From assembly GCA_966250385.1 (NCBI GenBank), contig CBINHC010000006.1, positions 166,912 to 230,911 on the forward strand: 64,000 nucleotides of DNA, in the 5' to 3' direction. Numbering within the stretch: the first letter of the stretch is position 1; each line of letters opens with the position of its first letter. This stretch comes from DASWTL01 sp966250385 (GTDB lineage: Bacteria; Bacteroidota; Bacteroidia; Sphingobacteriales; Sphingobacteriaceae). The notes under the pieces are model-generated. The model was not told where the DNA came from, made no database searches, and saw nothing but the letters and a program-made list of their open reading frames with translations. A program made the position numbers and the translations under genes. Positions 31,828 through 39,824 of the stretch are shown piece after piece.

Positions 31828-33288
31828 TCAGATCATGCTCCAGGTAGTGCCTTCCTTGCTGTCTTTCAGCTGGATGCCCAGTTCCTGAAGGCCGATCCGG
31901 ATCTTGTCGGATGTGACGTAGTCCTTATTGGCCTTAGCCTCCAGCCGCAACCGGATAACAAAGTCCAGCAGTTGCGAAAGGTTTTCTGTTTCGGCCGCCT
32001 CTTCCTTCAGTCCCAGGACGTCGTAAACAAATTCCCGGATCAGCTTTTTCAGTTCCAGCAGGTCGTCTTCCGTAATAGAAGCGTTCCCGTCATAGATGCT
32101 GTTGATGATACGGACCGCTTCAAAAAGTTCCGCGATGAGTACCGGGCTGTTAAAGTCATCGTTCATCGCATCGTAGCAGCGCTGTTTTAGCTCCCCGATA
32201 TTGAAGTCGCTGGTGCCGGATGTTTTTAGTTTGTCCAGCAATGAGATCGCATTCATCAGCCTTTTGAATCCCTTATCGGAGGCATCGAGTGCCTCGTTAG
32301 AAAAATCAAGCGTACTGCGGTAGTGTGCCTGAAGCATAAAGAACCGGACGGTCATCGGCGAATACCCCCGGTTCAGCAGTGCATGATCACCGGTGAACAA
32401 CTGCATGGGAAGGAAGCCGTTGCCGGCTGATTTTGACATGCGGGTTCCGTTCACGGTCAGCATATTGGTATGCATCCAGTATTTAACCGGCTGGGTATGA
32501 TGGCAGGCCTGTGACTGGGCGATCTCATTGGTATGGTGAGTGGCTGCCAGGTCCATTCCTCCGCCGTGGATATCGAATGTTTCGCCCAGGTATTTTGTGC
32601 TCATCGCAGAGCACTCAATATGCCAGCCCGGAAATCCGATGCCCCATGGAGACGGCCACCGCATGATATGTTCGGGTTTAGCCTTGATCCAGAGTGCAAA
32701 GTCCAGCCGGCCCTTTTTTTCATCCTGACCGCCCAGTTCCCGCGTATTCGCCAGCAGGTCTTCCAGCAGCCGGTTGGTCAGGACGGTATAATTGTGTTCC
32801 CGGCTGTATTTTTCGACATCAAAATATACCGTTCCGTTGGTCTCATATGCGTAGCCGTTGGCCAGGATGGCCTGGATCATTTCAATCTGTTCGGAAATAT
32901 GACCTGTAGCGGTAGGCTCAATGCTCGGCGGGAGGGTGTTGAACAGCCGCATCACGTCATGAAACCCGATGGTGTACCGCTGAACGATCTCCATCGGCTC
33001 AAGCTGCTCCAGGCGCGCTTTTTTAGAGAATTTATCATCGCCTTCGTCCCGGTCACCTTCCAGGTGTCCCGCATCGGTAATATTCCTTACATACCGGACC
33101 TTGAAGCCGAGGTGCAGCAGGTACCGGTAGATCAGGTCGAAGGATACAAACGTGCGGCAGTTCCCCAGATGCACGTCACTGTAGACGGTGGGGCCGCATA
33201 CATACATGCCTACGAAAGGGTCATTGATCGGCTCAAACGGTTCTTTCTTCCGCGTTAAAGTGTTGTAAATTTGTAAATGATTCTCCAT
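31828..33288 (-). CDS. cysS: Cysteinyl-tRNA synthetase
   Basis: 486 residues, class I. Cys31 in YVCGPTVYSD is the first zinc ligand, and the HIGH-type motif HLGN follows at 40-43. The GWHIECSAMSTKYLG segment with the other zinc residues, HGGGMDLAATHHTNE, and the KMSKS-type RMSKSAGN near residue 283 complete the signatures. It charges tRNA-Cys; four tRNA-Cys-like genes are found at 63.5 kb. It is last in the run from mutL, 27 bases after the EEP gene. Confidence 0.96.
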   Translation of the reverse strand: MENHLQIYNTLTRKKEPFEPINDPFVGMYVCGPTVYSDVHLGNCRTFVSFDLIYRYLLHLGFKVRYVRNITDAGHLEGDRDEGDDKFSKKARLEQLEPMEIVQRYTIGFHDVMRLFNTLPPSIEPTATGHISEQIEMIQAILANGYAYETNGTVYFDVEKYSREHNYTVLTNRLLEDLLANTRELGGQDEKKGRLDFALWIKAKPEHIMRWPSPWGIGFPGWHIECSAMSTKYLGETFDIHGGGMDLAATHHTNEIAQSQACHHTQPVKYWMHTNMLTVNGTRMSKSAGNGFLPMQLFTGDHALLNRGYSPMTVRFFMLQAHYRSTLDFSNEALDASDKGFKRLMNAISLLDKLKTSGTSDFNIGELKQRCYDAMNDDFNSPVLIAELFEAVRIINSIYDGNASITEDDLLELKKLIREFVYDVLGLKEEAAETENLSQLLDFVIRLRLEAKANKDYVTSDKIRIGLQELGIQLKDSKEGTTWSMI

Positions 33289-33315
33289 TCAATGCTGATT
33301 CTTGCCCCTGAGGGC

Positions 33316-34446
33316 TTATTGTAGTTTTTCGTTAAATTCCAAATCGCTTCGCACGGCGTAGTGATCAGACAGTTTCTTCTTAACGATCCTGTAGTTCTTC
33401 ACGTCGAAATCAGGGGTGGTCAAGATATAATCGATCTGAAAGTTAGGAAAAGCCCCGTTATAGGTGATCCCGAACCCGCTTCCTTTTTCAGAAAAACAGT
33501 TCCGGAGGCCTTTTTCCATAAAATTCACCGTATAGGAGATGGGCGTATCATTAAAATCCCCTGTGATTACGAAGGGCGTCGTGCATCCGGCCGTATGCTC
33601 CTTCAGTAATTCTACCTGCCCGCTTCGTTTCAGAAAAGCCCGTTTCAGACGGCTCCCGATTCTCCTAGAGGATGCAACATCTGGTTCTATTTTTTGTGTT
33701 GCATTTTTTAAGTAAGAATAGTCTTCCGGCTGAAAATTAATGGATTGAAAATGCACATTGTATACGCGCACCTTCTTCCCGTTGAATTTAAGGTCTGCAA
33801 AGATAGCCTGATTTCCGGCCGAACCCTTTCCAAACGGGATATGGCCTTTATTATCGATGGGAAACTTTGAGAAGATCGCCAGACCGGTCGCCTCGTATCC
33901 GTTATCAATAAACGACTCAAAGTAGTAATGTTCGGTATTCATGACCTCCCGAACGAGTTTCCGGAAGTTATATTCGCCCTTTTTCCTGGAAAAGAATTCC
34001 TGGAAACAAATGACGTCCGGTTGCTCCTTCCGGATGATGTTCAGAATCTGGTCCTTCGTGAATTCGTCGTTCTGAGACCCGAACTGTTTGAAGCTGTGGA
34101 CATTGTAGGTCATAATCCGGAGAAACCTGTCAGAGGATTTCGGAACTTCAATTGCATTCGTCTCACGGAAGCCAACGTAGCTTGTGAGGGTTCCCCAGCC
34201 GACCAGGATCGCCCCGATTGAGATCAGCGCAAACTTCGGCTGCCGGATGATCCAGTAGATGATGAAAAGGATATTGAAGGCCAGGATGAATGGGTAGGCC
34301 AGTCCGAAGAAGGCAATAGGCCAGAATGCCCGGGGATCTACGACGGAGGCCAGGTAAGAAAGCAGCAGCAAGCCTACCAGGACCAGGTTCGCGGAGAGTA
34401 TGACTTTACTGAAAACGCCGACTTTTTTTTTCTTCTTCCGCGTCAT
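33316..34446 (-). CDS. Membrane-anchored endonuclease/exonuclease/phosphatase (EEP) family protein
   Basis: 376 residues. Three hydrophobic segments in the first 95 residues precede an EEP domain: LRIMTYNVHSF, PDVICFQEFFSRK with the metal-binding glutamate, the HFQSINF segment, FVITGDFNDTPISYTV and the C-terminal IDYILTTPDF and LSDHYAVRSDL, whose His is catalytic. The domain could cut phosphodiesters or phospholipids; the substrate is unknown. Its start overlaps the stop of the second rhomboid gene (ATGA), so it is translationally coupled to it. Confidence 0.9.
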   Translation of the reverse strand: MTRKKKKKVGVFSKVILSANLVLVGLLLLSYLASVVDPRAFWPIAFFGLAYPFILAFNILFIIYWIIRQPKFALISIGAILVGWGTLTSYVGFRETNAIEVPKSSDRFLRIMTYNVHSFKQFGSQNDEFTKDQILNIIRKEQPDVICFQEFFSRKKGEYNFRKLVREVMNTEHYYFESFIDNGYEATGLAIFSKFPIDNKGHIPFGKGSAGNQAIFADLKFNGKKVRVYNVHFQSINFQPEDYSYLKNATQKIEPDVASSRRIGSRLKRAFLKRSGQVELLKEHTAGCTTPFVITGDFNDTPISYTVNFMEKGLRNCFSEKGSGFGITYNGAFPNFQIDYILTTPDFDVKNYRIVKKKLSDHYAVRSDLEFNEKLQ

Positions 34447-35297
34447 TGCTTCTTGCTCGCTTTAAACAGTTGTTCCTTCTCGGTCTTTGAAAGGCTGTCA
34501 TATCCCGATTTGGAGATCTTGTCGAGGATGCTGTCGATGACTTCCTGATCCGGCAACTCATTGATGTTGCGTTTGGGAACCGCCTCGTTCCTGATCGGCC
34601 GTAACCTGCTCCGTTTGCGGGTAAAGAGTTTGCTCCAGTCGTTTCCGCGTCGTAACTGTTTTATATATGCGTACCCCAGTATTGCGCCGCCGATATGCGT
34701 GATCCCGCCGCCGGCATTTAAACCGGTGATCATCACGATATCCATGATGACGAAGGCGATCGCCAGGTATTTCAGCCGGACGCTTCCAAACAACAGCAGC
34801 ATGATGCTGTAGTCGGGCAGGAGGGTGGCTGTGGCCACGACGATTGCCATTACGCTCGCGGACGCCCCAATGACCACCGAGTGCTGGATCGAGTTGCTGA
34901 AGGCCGGGAAGACGTTGTAAGCCATCACGTACATCGCAGCACCGGCAATGCCTCCGGCCAGGTAGGTGAACGTGAATTGCCGCTTGTTCAGAAAATCCTC
35001 GAAGATTCGGCCCATCCAGTACAGCCAGAGCAGGTTAAAGAAGATGTGGAAAAGGCTCCGGTGACCGAACATATAGGTGATGACGGTCCAGAACTTCGCG
35101 GCCAGCATCGGCAGGTAGGCGGGAACGGAAAGGTTGAGCTGCAGCCAGTCTGCATAACTTGTGCTTCGGGTAAAAAGGAACTGGAATACGGCCAGCAGGT
35201 TGATCACAAGGAAGACCAGCACGTTGATCCCGATGAACAGGTACAGCCTGCTTCCGGAATGCAGCATTTTATATTTCAGTTCGTTTATGATACTCAT
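34443..35297 (-). CDS. Rhomboid family intramembrane serine protease (second of a pair)
   Basis: 284 residues from the ATG at 35297, chosen because it overlaps the upstream stop (ATGA); the frame extends to 35327. Six membrane helices; the catalytic Ser146 is in GASAS and His201 in THIGGAILG. An ITYMFGHRSLFHIFFNLLWLY segment (L1/TM2) precedes them. The hydrophilic C-terminus (210-284) is basic and ends with a short Lys-rich helix. It cleaves membrane proteins within the bilayer; substrates are unknown. It is about 45 residues longer than its upstream neighbour. Confidence 0.9.
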   Translation of the reverse strand: MSIINELKYKMLHSGSRLYLFIGINVLVFLVINLLAVFQFLFTRSTSYADWLQLNLSVPAYLPMLAAKFWTVITYMFGHRSLFHIFFNLLWLYWMGRIFEDFLNKRQFTFTYLAGGIAGAAMYVMAYNVFPAFSNSIQHSVVIGASASVMAIVVATATLLPDYSIMLLLFGSVRLKYLAIAFVIMDIVMITGLNAGGGITHIGGAILGYAYIKQLRRGNDWSKLFTRKRSRLRPIRNEAVPKRNINELPDQEVIDSILDKISKSGYDSLSKTEKEQLFKASKKQ

Positions 35298-36010
35298 ATA
35301 TACCCTCCGGGACGCTTCAATCCCCAAAGCTTGATTAATATAAAACCAAATAACGCTCCGCCGATATGGGCAAAGTGTGCAACCGAATCGCCGCTGAACT
35401 GCGCCACTCCTAGAACAAGTTCAAGCACAATATAGATTGGAATAATATATTTTGCCTTTACCGGAGCAGGAATGAACAAAATAAACAATTCTGCATTAGG
35501 AAACAGCAATCCGAATGCGATCAGAAGCCCGAAAATGGCACCTGACGCGCCAAGCATCGGACCGTAATATATCTCACTTAACTTATTCAACGCTTCCTGG
35601 TTTGTTGAAGTGTACCGGGCCACATCAATGGTGATCCCACCGGTCAGCGAATAAACTTCCGCGGCCTGTACGATCATCTGAAGCGCAAGCGCGCCCAATC
35701 CGGTGATCAGGTAAAAGTTCAGGAATCGCTTTGGGCCCATGATATACTCCAGGGTGGAGCCGAAAGTATACAGTGCGAACATATTGAACAGGATATGCGC
35801 ATAGCTCACCGGACTGTGCATGAACATATAGGTGATCACCTGCCAGATCCGGAAGTTCGGGGAGTCAAAATAGAAAACGCCGAGGTGCTCCACCAGGAGG
35901 TACCTGTCGCCGTCCTTAAAAAGGATGGTAGCGATGAAAAAGATGATGTTGATGATCAGGAGGTTCCTGACAACCACCGGGATATTGGAAAAGGGCGCAG
36001 TTCTATTCAT
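35294..36010 (-). CDS. Rhomboid family intramembrane serine protease (first of a pair)
   Basis: 238 residues from the ATG at 36010; the open frame to 36076 adds a non-conserved lead that overlaps mutL. Catalytic Ser156 in LGASGAIFG and His215 in AHIGGALFG, with the ITYMFMHSPVSYAHILFNMFALY segment before them, mark an active rhomboid. It lies 16 bases after mutL and is followed by a second rhomboid with a 4-base overlap. Confidence 0.92.
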   Translation of the reverse strand: MNRTAPFSNIPVVVRNLLIINIIFFIATILFKDGDRYLLVEHLGVFYFDSPNFRIWQVITYMFMHSPVSYAHILFNMFALYTFGSTLEYIMGPKRFLNFYLITGLGALALQMIVQAAEVYSLTGGITIDVARYTSTNQEALNKLSEIYYGPMLGASGAIFGLLIAFGLLFPNAELFILFIPAPVKAKYIIPIYIVLELVLGVAQFSGDSVAHFAHIGGALFGFILIKLWGLKRPGGYI

Positions 36011-36026
36011 ATATGGGAAAGCGTTG

Positions 36027-37889
36027 TCAGAACTTTTCGAATTTCTGTAAAAGTTCTTCGAGCGTAAATGTAACAATAACGGGCTTGCCGGTTAAGGAAA
36101 CATTCGGCGTCTGGCAGGCAAACAGCTCATCGATCATCTGATTCATTTCCTCAGCAGACAATGCCGTGCCGGATTTAATGGCGGTATTTCTGGCCAGTGT
36201 CCGGGCCAGGTTGTCCCGCTTATTTAACTTGAGTACGGCATGGTTGTTTTTAAATCCTTCGATCAGGTGTTCGAGGATTTCCGTTTCACTGAAATTCGTA
36301 TTGATATCTGCAGGGATCCCTTCAATCACCAGCGCATTCTTTCCGAACTCCCGGATCTGAAAGCCGAGGGCGTGAAATTCCGGAAGCAGGTCCTTTACGA
36401 GTTCGAAATCGCCGGGACTGAGGTTTACCGTCTGCGGAAAAAGACTGGACTGGCTGGCTCCTTTATGATTGTCCAGCTGCTGCTGGAACCGTTCATACAG
36501 GATCCGTTCGTGAGCAGCGGTCTGGTCGATCAGCATGAAGCCGGACTTGATCTGGGAAATGATGTACCGGTTGTGAAGCTGGAACATCTGGCGGTCTCCG
36601 GTTTTCTGGACTGGCCGGTCAGCGATCCGGATTTCGGTCCCGGAACCCAGGTCCAATTCTTCCTGCCGGTAGGACGGATTCTCCGCGATCTCATACAGGG
36701 AGCCCCAGTTTTTGGTGACCTCCTTTCGTTCGCCGAGGTTCCGCAGGTACGGGACCTCTTTCTCCCGGGGACCGTCCGCGTGGAACGGATTGAAGTTCGG
36801 ATTGAAAGCAATCTGCGGCGGTACGATGTCCTCCTGCGCTTTCGGCGTGATCATGCCGCTGAAACCCGTCTCCTGGTTGAAGTCCAGGGTAGGGGTAATG
36901 TTGTATCGACCCAGGGATCTTTTTACCGCTGAGCGGATGATGGCATAGATCGCCTTCTCGTCCTGGTACTTGATTTCAGTTTTTGTAGGATGCACATTAA
37001 TGTCGATGCGGGCCGGATCGATCTCGATAAACAGGACATACAACGGAAAGCTGTCGGCAGGCAGCAGTTCCTCGAACGCGGTCAGTACGGCATGATTGAG
37101 GTACGGGTCCTTGATAAAGCGGTTATTTACGAAGAAGAACTGCTCACCCCGCGTCTTTTTGGCAAACTCCGGTTTGCCGACAAATCCCTTTACCTGGATA
37201 ATGGTCGTATCTTCCTCTACCGGCACTAGCTTCTGGTTATAGGAATTCCCCAGCACGTGGATGATCCGCTGCTTCAGGCTCCCGGGTGCCAGGTGGAAGA
37301 CCTCGTTCCCGTCATGGTGAAGGGTGAAAAAGATCTCCGGATGGGCCAGTGCAATCCGCTGGAACTCGTCAATGATATGCCGCATTTCGACGGCGTTTCC
37401 TTTCAGGAAATTGCGCCGTGCCGGTACGTTGTAAAACAGGTTCTTGACGCAGATATTGGTACCGGCCGGGCAGGAGACGGGCTCCTGACTGATCACTTCG
37501 GAACCTTCCACCTGCAGGCTGGTGCCCAGTTCGTCTTCATGCCGGCGCGTACGCAGTTCGACCTGCGCAATGGCGCCGATGGAAGCCATTGCCTCACCCC
37601 GGAAACCCATGGTCCGTATGGCGAACAGATCTTCCGCCTTCCGGATTTTGGATGTGGCATGCCGCGCAAAGCAAACCCTGGCGTCCGTAGGCGTCATTCC
37701 GCACCCGTTGTCGATCACCTGGAGTAACGATTTTCCGGCATCCTTGACGATCAGCTGGATTTTGTCTGCGCCGGCGTCAATGGCATTCTCGATCAGTTCC
37801 TTAACAGCCGAAGCCGGTCGCTGCACTACCTCTCCCGCCGCTATCTGGTTCGCTACCGCATCTGGTAAAAGCTGTATTATGTCAGGCAA
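36027..37889 (-). CDS. mutL: DNA mismatch repair protein MutL
   Basis: 620 residues from a TTG start at 37889, whose position fits the family's usual opening (DIIQLLPDAVANQIAAGEVV). The GHKL ATPase domain has ENAIDAGAD, DNGCGM and TMGFRGEAMASIG. The C-terminal dimerisation domain holds DQTAAHE (455-461), where MutL endonucleases have DQHA(x)2E, while the metal motif CPHGRP is replaced by SLTGKP (598-603). It links MutS to downstream repair steps. It heads a run mutL-rhomboid-rhomboid-EEP-cysS. Confidence 0.95.
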   Translation of the reverse strand: MPDIIQLLPDAVANQIAAGEVVQRPASAVKELIENAIDAGADKIQLIVKDAGKSLLQVIDNGCGMTPTDARVCFARHATSKIRKAEDLFAIRTMGFRGEAMASIGAIAQVELRTRRHEDELGTSLQVEGSEVISQEPVSCPAGTNICVKNLFYNVPARRNFLKGNAVEMRHIIDEFQRIALAHPEIFFTLHHDGNEVFHLAPGSLKQRIIHVLGNSYNQKLVPVEEDTTIIQVKGFVGKPEFAKKTRGEQFFFVNNRFIKDPYLNHAVLTAFEELLPADSFPLYVLFIEIDPARIDINVHPTKTEIKYQDEKAIYAIIRSAVKRSLGRYNITPTLDFNQETGFSGMITPKAQEDIVPPQIAFNPNFNPFHADGPREKEVPYLRNLGERKEVTKNWGSLYEIAENPSYRQEELDLGSGTEIRIADRPVQKTGDRQMFQLHNRYIISQIKSGFMLIDQTAAHERILYERFQQQLDNHKGASQSSLFPQTVNLSPGDFELVKDLLPEFHALGFQIREFGKNALVIEGIPADINTNFSETEILEHLIEGFKNNHAVLKLNKRDNLARTLARNTAIKSGTALSAEEMNQMIDELFACQTPNVSLTGKPVIVTFTLEELLQKFEKF

Positions 37890-37915
37890 ATTTATTTTGT
37901 CTTTATGGTGAATAT

Positions 37916-37923
37916 CAAAAATA
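37916..37923 (-). promoter_or_regulatory. -7 promoter box of the mutL operon
   Basis: TATTTTTG on the minus strand, exact match, 26 bases before the TTG start. A second match, TAAATTTG at 37894-37887, overlaps the start codon itself and has a TTTG 21 bases upstream; which is used is unclear. Confidence 0.4.
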
Positions 37924-38193
37924 GCTCTCTAAAGTGGAGAATAATAACAGGCATCGTTATTATATGACAAAGATAACGGTTTTTTAGACGCCGGAAACTA
38001 TTGCCGGCGATTGCCGGCCCTCATTTCGCGGCCCGTTCAAGAATAGCCGGTTCATGCCCGAAGCGGCAAAAATTACGCTATATTTGCACCCCTGAATATA
38101 AATTCTGTTAGGGGCTCACCCAGAACGGTTTGAGCGGCAGAAAATACGTCACATCACTAATAACGAAGCAGTTCGGCTGCACAGTCATAACAT
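37924..38193 (+). other. Intergenic region between mutL and prfC (divergent)
   Basis: This is the largest part of the 304-base gap. Apart from the promoter boxes given separately, no ORF, tRNA or strong hairpin is seen. The stretch from 38092 to the prfC ATG would be a roughly 100-base leader, long for this genome, with no recognisable riboswitch. Confidence 0.4.
38079..38086 (+). promoter_or_regulatory. -7 promoter box of prfC
   Basis: TATATTTG followed by CACC, an exact TAnnTTTGC match, 107 bases before the prfC ATG. No -33 TTTG is evident at normal spacing. Confidence 0.5.
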
Positions 38194-39780
38194 ATGGATA
38201 CTCATCCGGAAATAGAAAAACGGAAAACCTTTGCAATCATCAGTCACCCGGATGCCGGTAAGACTACGCTGACCGAAAAGTTCCTTCTTTTTGGCGGAGC
38301 TATCAATACGGCGGGGGCGGTAAAGCGCAATAAAGCCAACCAGAACACGACCTCCGACTTCATGGAGATCGAGAAGCAGCGGGGTATCTCTGTGGCGACT
38401 TCCGTTATGGGTTTTGAATATAAGGGAAAGCGTGTCAATATACTTGATACGCCGGGGCACAAGGATTTCGCGGAAGATACCTACCGGACCCTTTCTGCAG
38501 TTGACAGCGTGATCCTCGTGGTCGACAGCGTCAAAGGCGTGGAGGAACAGACCGAAAAGCTCATGTCCGTCTGCCGGATGAGAAATACCCCCGTGATCAT
38601 CTTCATTAATAAGTTGGACCGCGAGGGGAAGGATGCGTTTGACCTCCTCGATGAGATCGAAAATAAACTGAATATCAGTCTTTGTCCGCTTTCCTGGCCT
38701 ATCGGTCAGGGTTATACCTTCAAGGGTGTCTATAACCGGTATCACCAGGAACTGAATCTGTTTGAAGCCAGCAAGAGCAAGATAGCCGAGTCGGTGGTTA
38801 AGATCCGGGACTTGAATGACACGGAACTGAACGCCCATCTGAGCGACAAGCTGGTGGATAAACTGCGGGATGACCTGGAGCTTGTGGAAGGGGTTTACGG
38901 CGAGTTCGATAAGGAACTGTACCTGGAAGGATTGCTCGCGCCGGTTTTCTTTGGTAGCGCGATCAATAACTTCGGGATCCGTGAATTGCTCGATACGTTC
39001 ATTGATATCGCGCCGAATCCGAAAAGCCGCGAGGCCGTTCAGCGGGAGGTCCTGGCGAATGAGAAGGGATTTTCGGGCTTCGTTTTCAAGATCCATGCGA
39101 ACCTTGATCCGAACCACCGTGACCGGATTGCCTTCCTGAGAGTCTGTTCCGGAAAGTTCGAACGGAATACCTTCTATTTCCACACCCGGCTGAACAAGAA
39201 GTTGAAGTTTGCCAACCCGATGGATTTCCTCGCCAACGAGAAGACGCTGGTCCAGGAAGCCTGGCCTGGCGACGTGATCGGTTTATATGACAGCGGGAAT
39301 TTCAAGATCGGGGACACGCTGACCGAAGGCGAGAAACTGCAGTTCAAGGGGATCCCCCGTTTTTCTCCCGAGATTTTCAAGGAGGTGGAGAACCGGGACC
39401 CGATGCGGACCAAGCAGCTTGAAAAAGGATTGGAACAACTGACCGACGAAGGCGTCGCCCAGTTATTTATCCAGCAGCCGGGTAACCGGAAGATCATTGG
39501 CACGGTTGGTGAGCTTCAGTTTGAGGTGATTGCTTTCCGTCTGGAAAAAGAATACGGCGCGAAATGCCATTTCAGACCGCTTTCGTTCTCGAGGTCAAGT
39601 TGGGCGACCAGCGACGATAAAAAGGCACTGGAAAACCTGGTGATCCGCAGAGCATCCAATATTGCCTATGACAAGAGTGGTAACGTGGTATTCCTCGGAG
39701 ACAGTGACTGGGCGATCAATCTTGCCAAGAGCGATTTTCCCGAGATCCAGTTTCACACCACTTCCGAAGATCTTCCGTAA
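38194..39780 (+). CDS. prfC: Peptide chain release factor 3
   Basis: 528 residues. The GTPase domain has P-loop SHPDAGKTT, switch segment EIEKQRGISV, ILDTPGHKDF and INKLDREG. Domains II and III follow with LRVCSGKFERNTFY, and the RF3-specific QLFIQQPGNRKIIGTVGELQFEVI and FRLEKEYGAKCHF. RF3 removes RF1/RF2 from the ribosome after termination, and its length matches the family. It is divergent from mutL. Confidence 0.96.
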   Translation: MDTHPEIEKRKTFAIISHPDAGKTTLTEKFLLFGGAINTAGAVKRNKANQNTTSDFMEIEKQRGISVATSVMGFEYKGKRVNILDTPGHKDFAEDTYRTLSAVDSVILVVDSVKGVEEQTEKLMSVCRMRNTPVIIFINKLDREGKDAFDLLDEIENKLNISLCPLSWPIGQGYTFKGVYNRYHQELNLFEASKSKIAESVVKIRDLNDTELNAHLSDKLVDKLRDDLELVEGVYGEFDKELYLEGLLAPVFFGSAINNFGIRELLDTFIDIAPNPKSREAVQREVLANEKGFSGFVFKIHANLDPNHRDRIAFLRVCSGKFERNTFYFHTRLNKKLKFANPMDFLANEKTLVQEAWPGDVIGLYDSGNFKIGDTLTEGEKLQFKGIPRFSPEIFKEVENRDPMRTKQLEKGLEQLTDEGVAQLFIQQPGNRKIIGTVGELQFEVIAFRLEKEYGAKCHFRPLSFSRSSWATSDDKKALENLVIRRASNIAYDKSGNVVFLGDSDWAINLAKSDFPEIQFHTTSEDLP

Positions 39781-39784
39781 GGTA

Positions 39785-39824
39785 CAGGTTGGTGCTTTCA
39801 GGTTACCCCGGCAGCACCAACCTG
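39785..39824. terminator. Hairpin between prfC and the PUL regulator
   Basis: CAGGTTGGTGC pairs perfectly with GCACCAACCTG over an 18-base loop. The right arm lies inside the last codons of the regulator gene, and there is no T-run, so terminator function is uncertain. Confidence 0.45.

Noticed and set aside
34881..35435. Plus-strand 184-residue ORF across the two rhomboid genes
   Set aside because: It is antisense to two clear rhomboid proteases with intact catalytic residues; a composition shadow.
38185..39183. Minus-strand 332-residue ORF antisense to prfC
   Set aside because: prfC has full GTPase and RF3 motifs on the other strand; this long frame is a codon-bias shadow.
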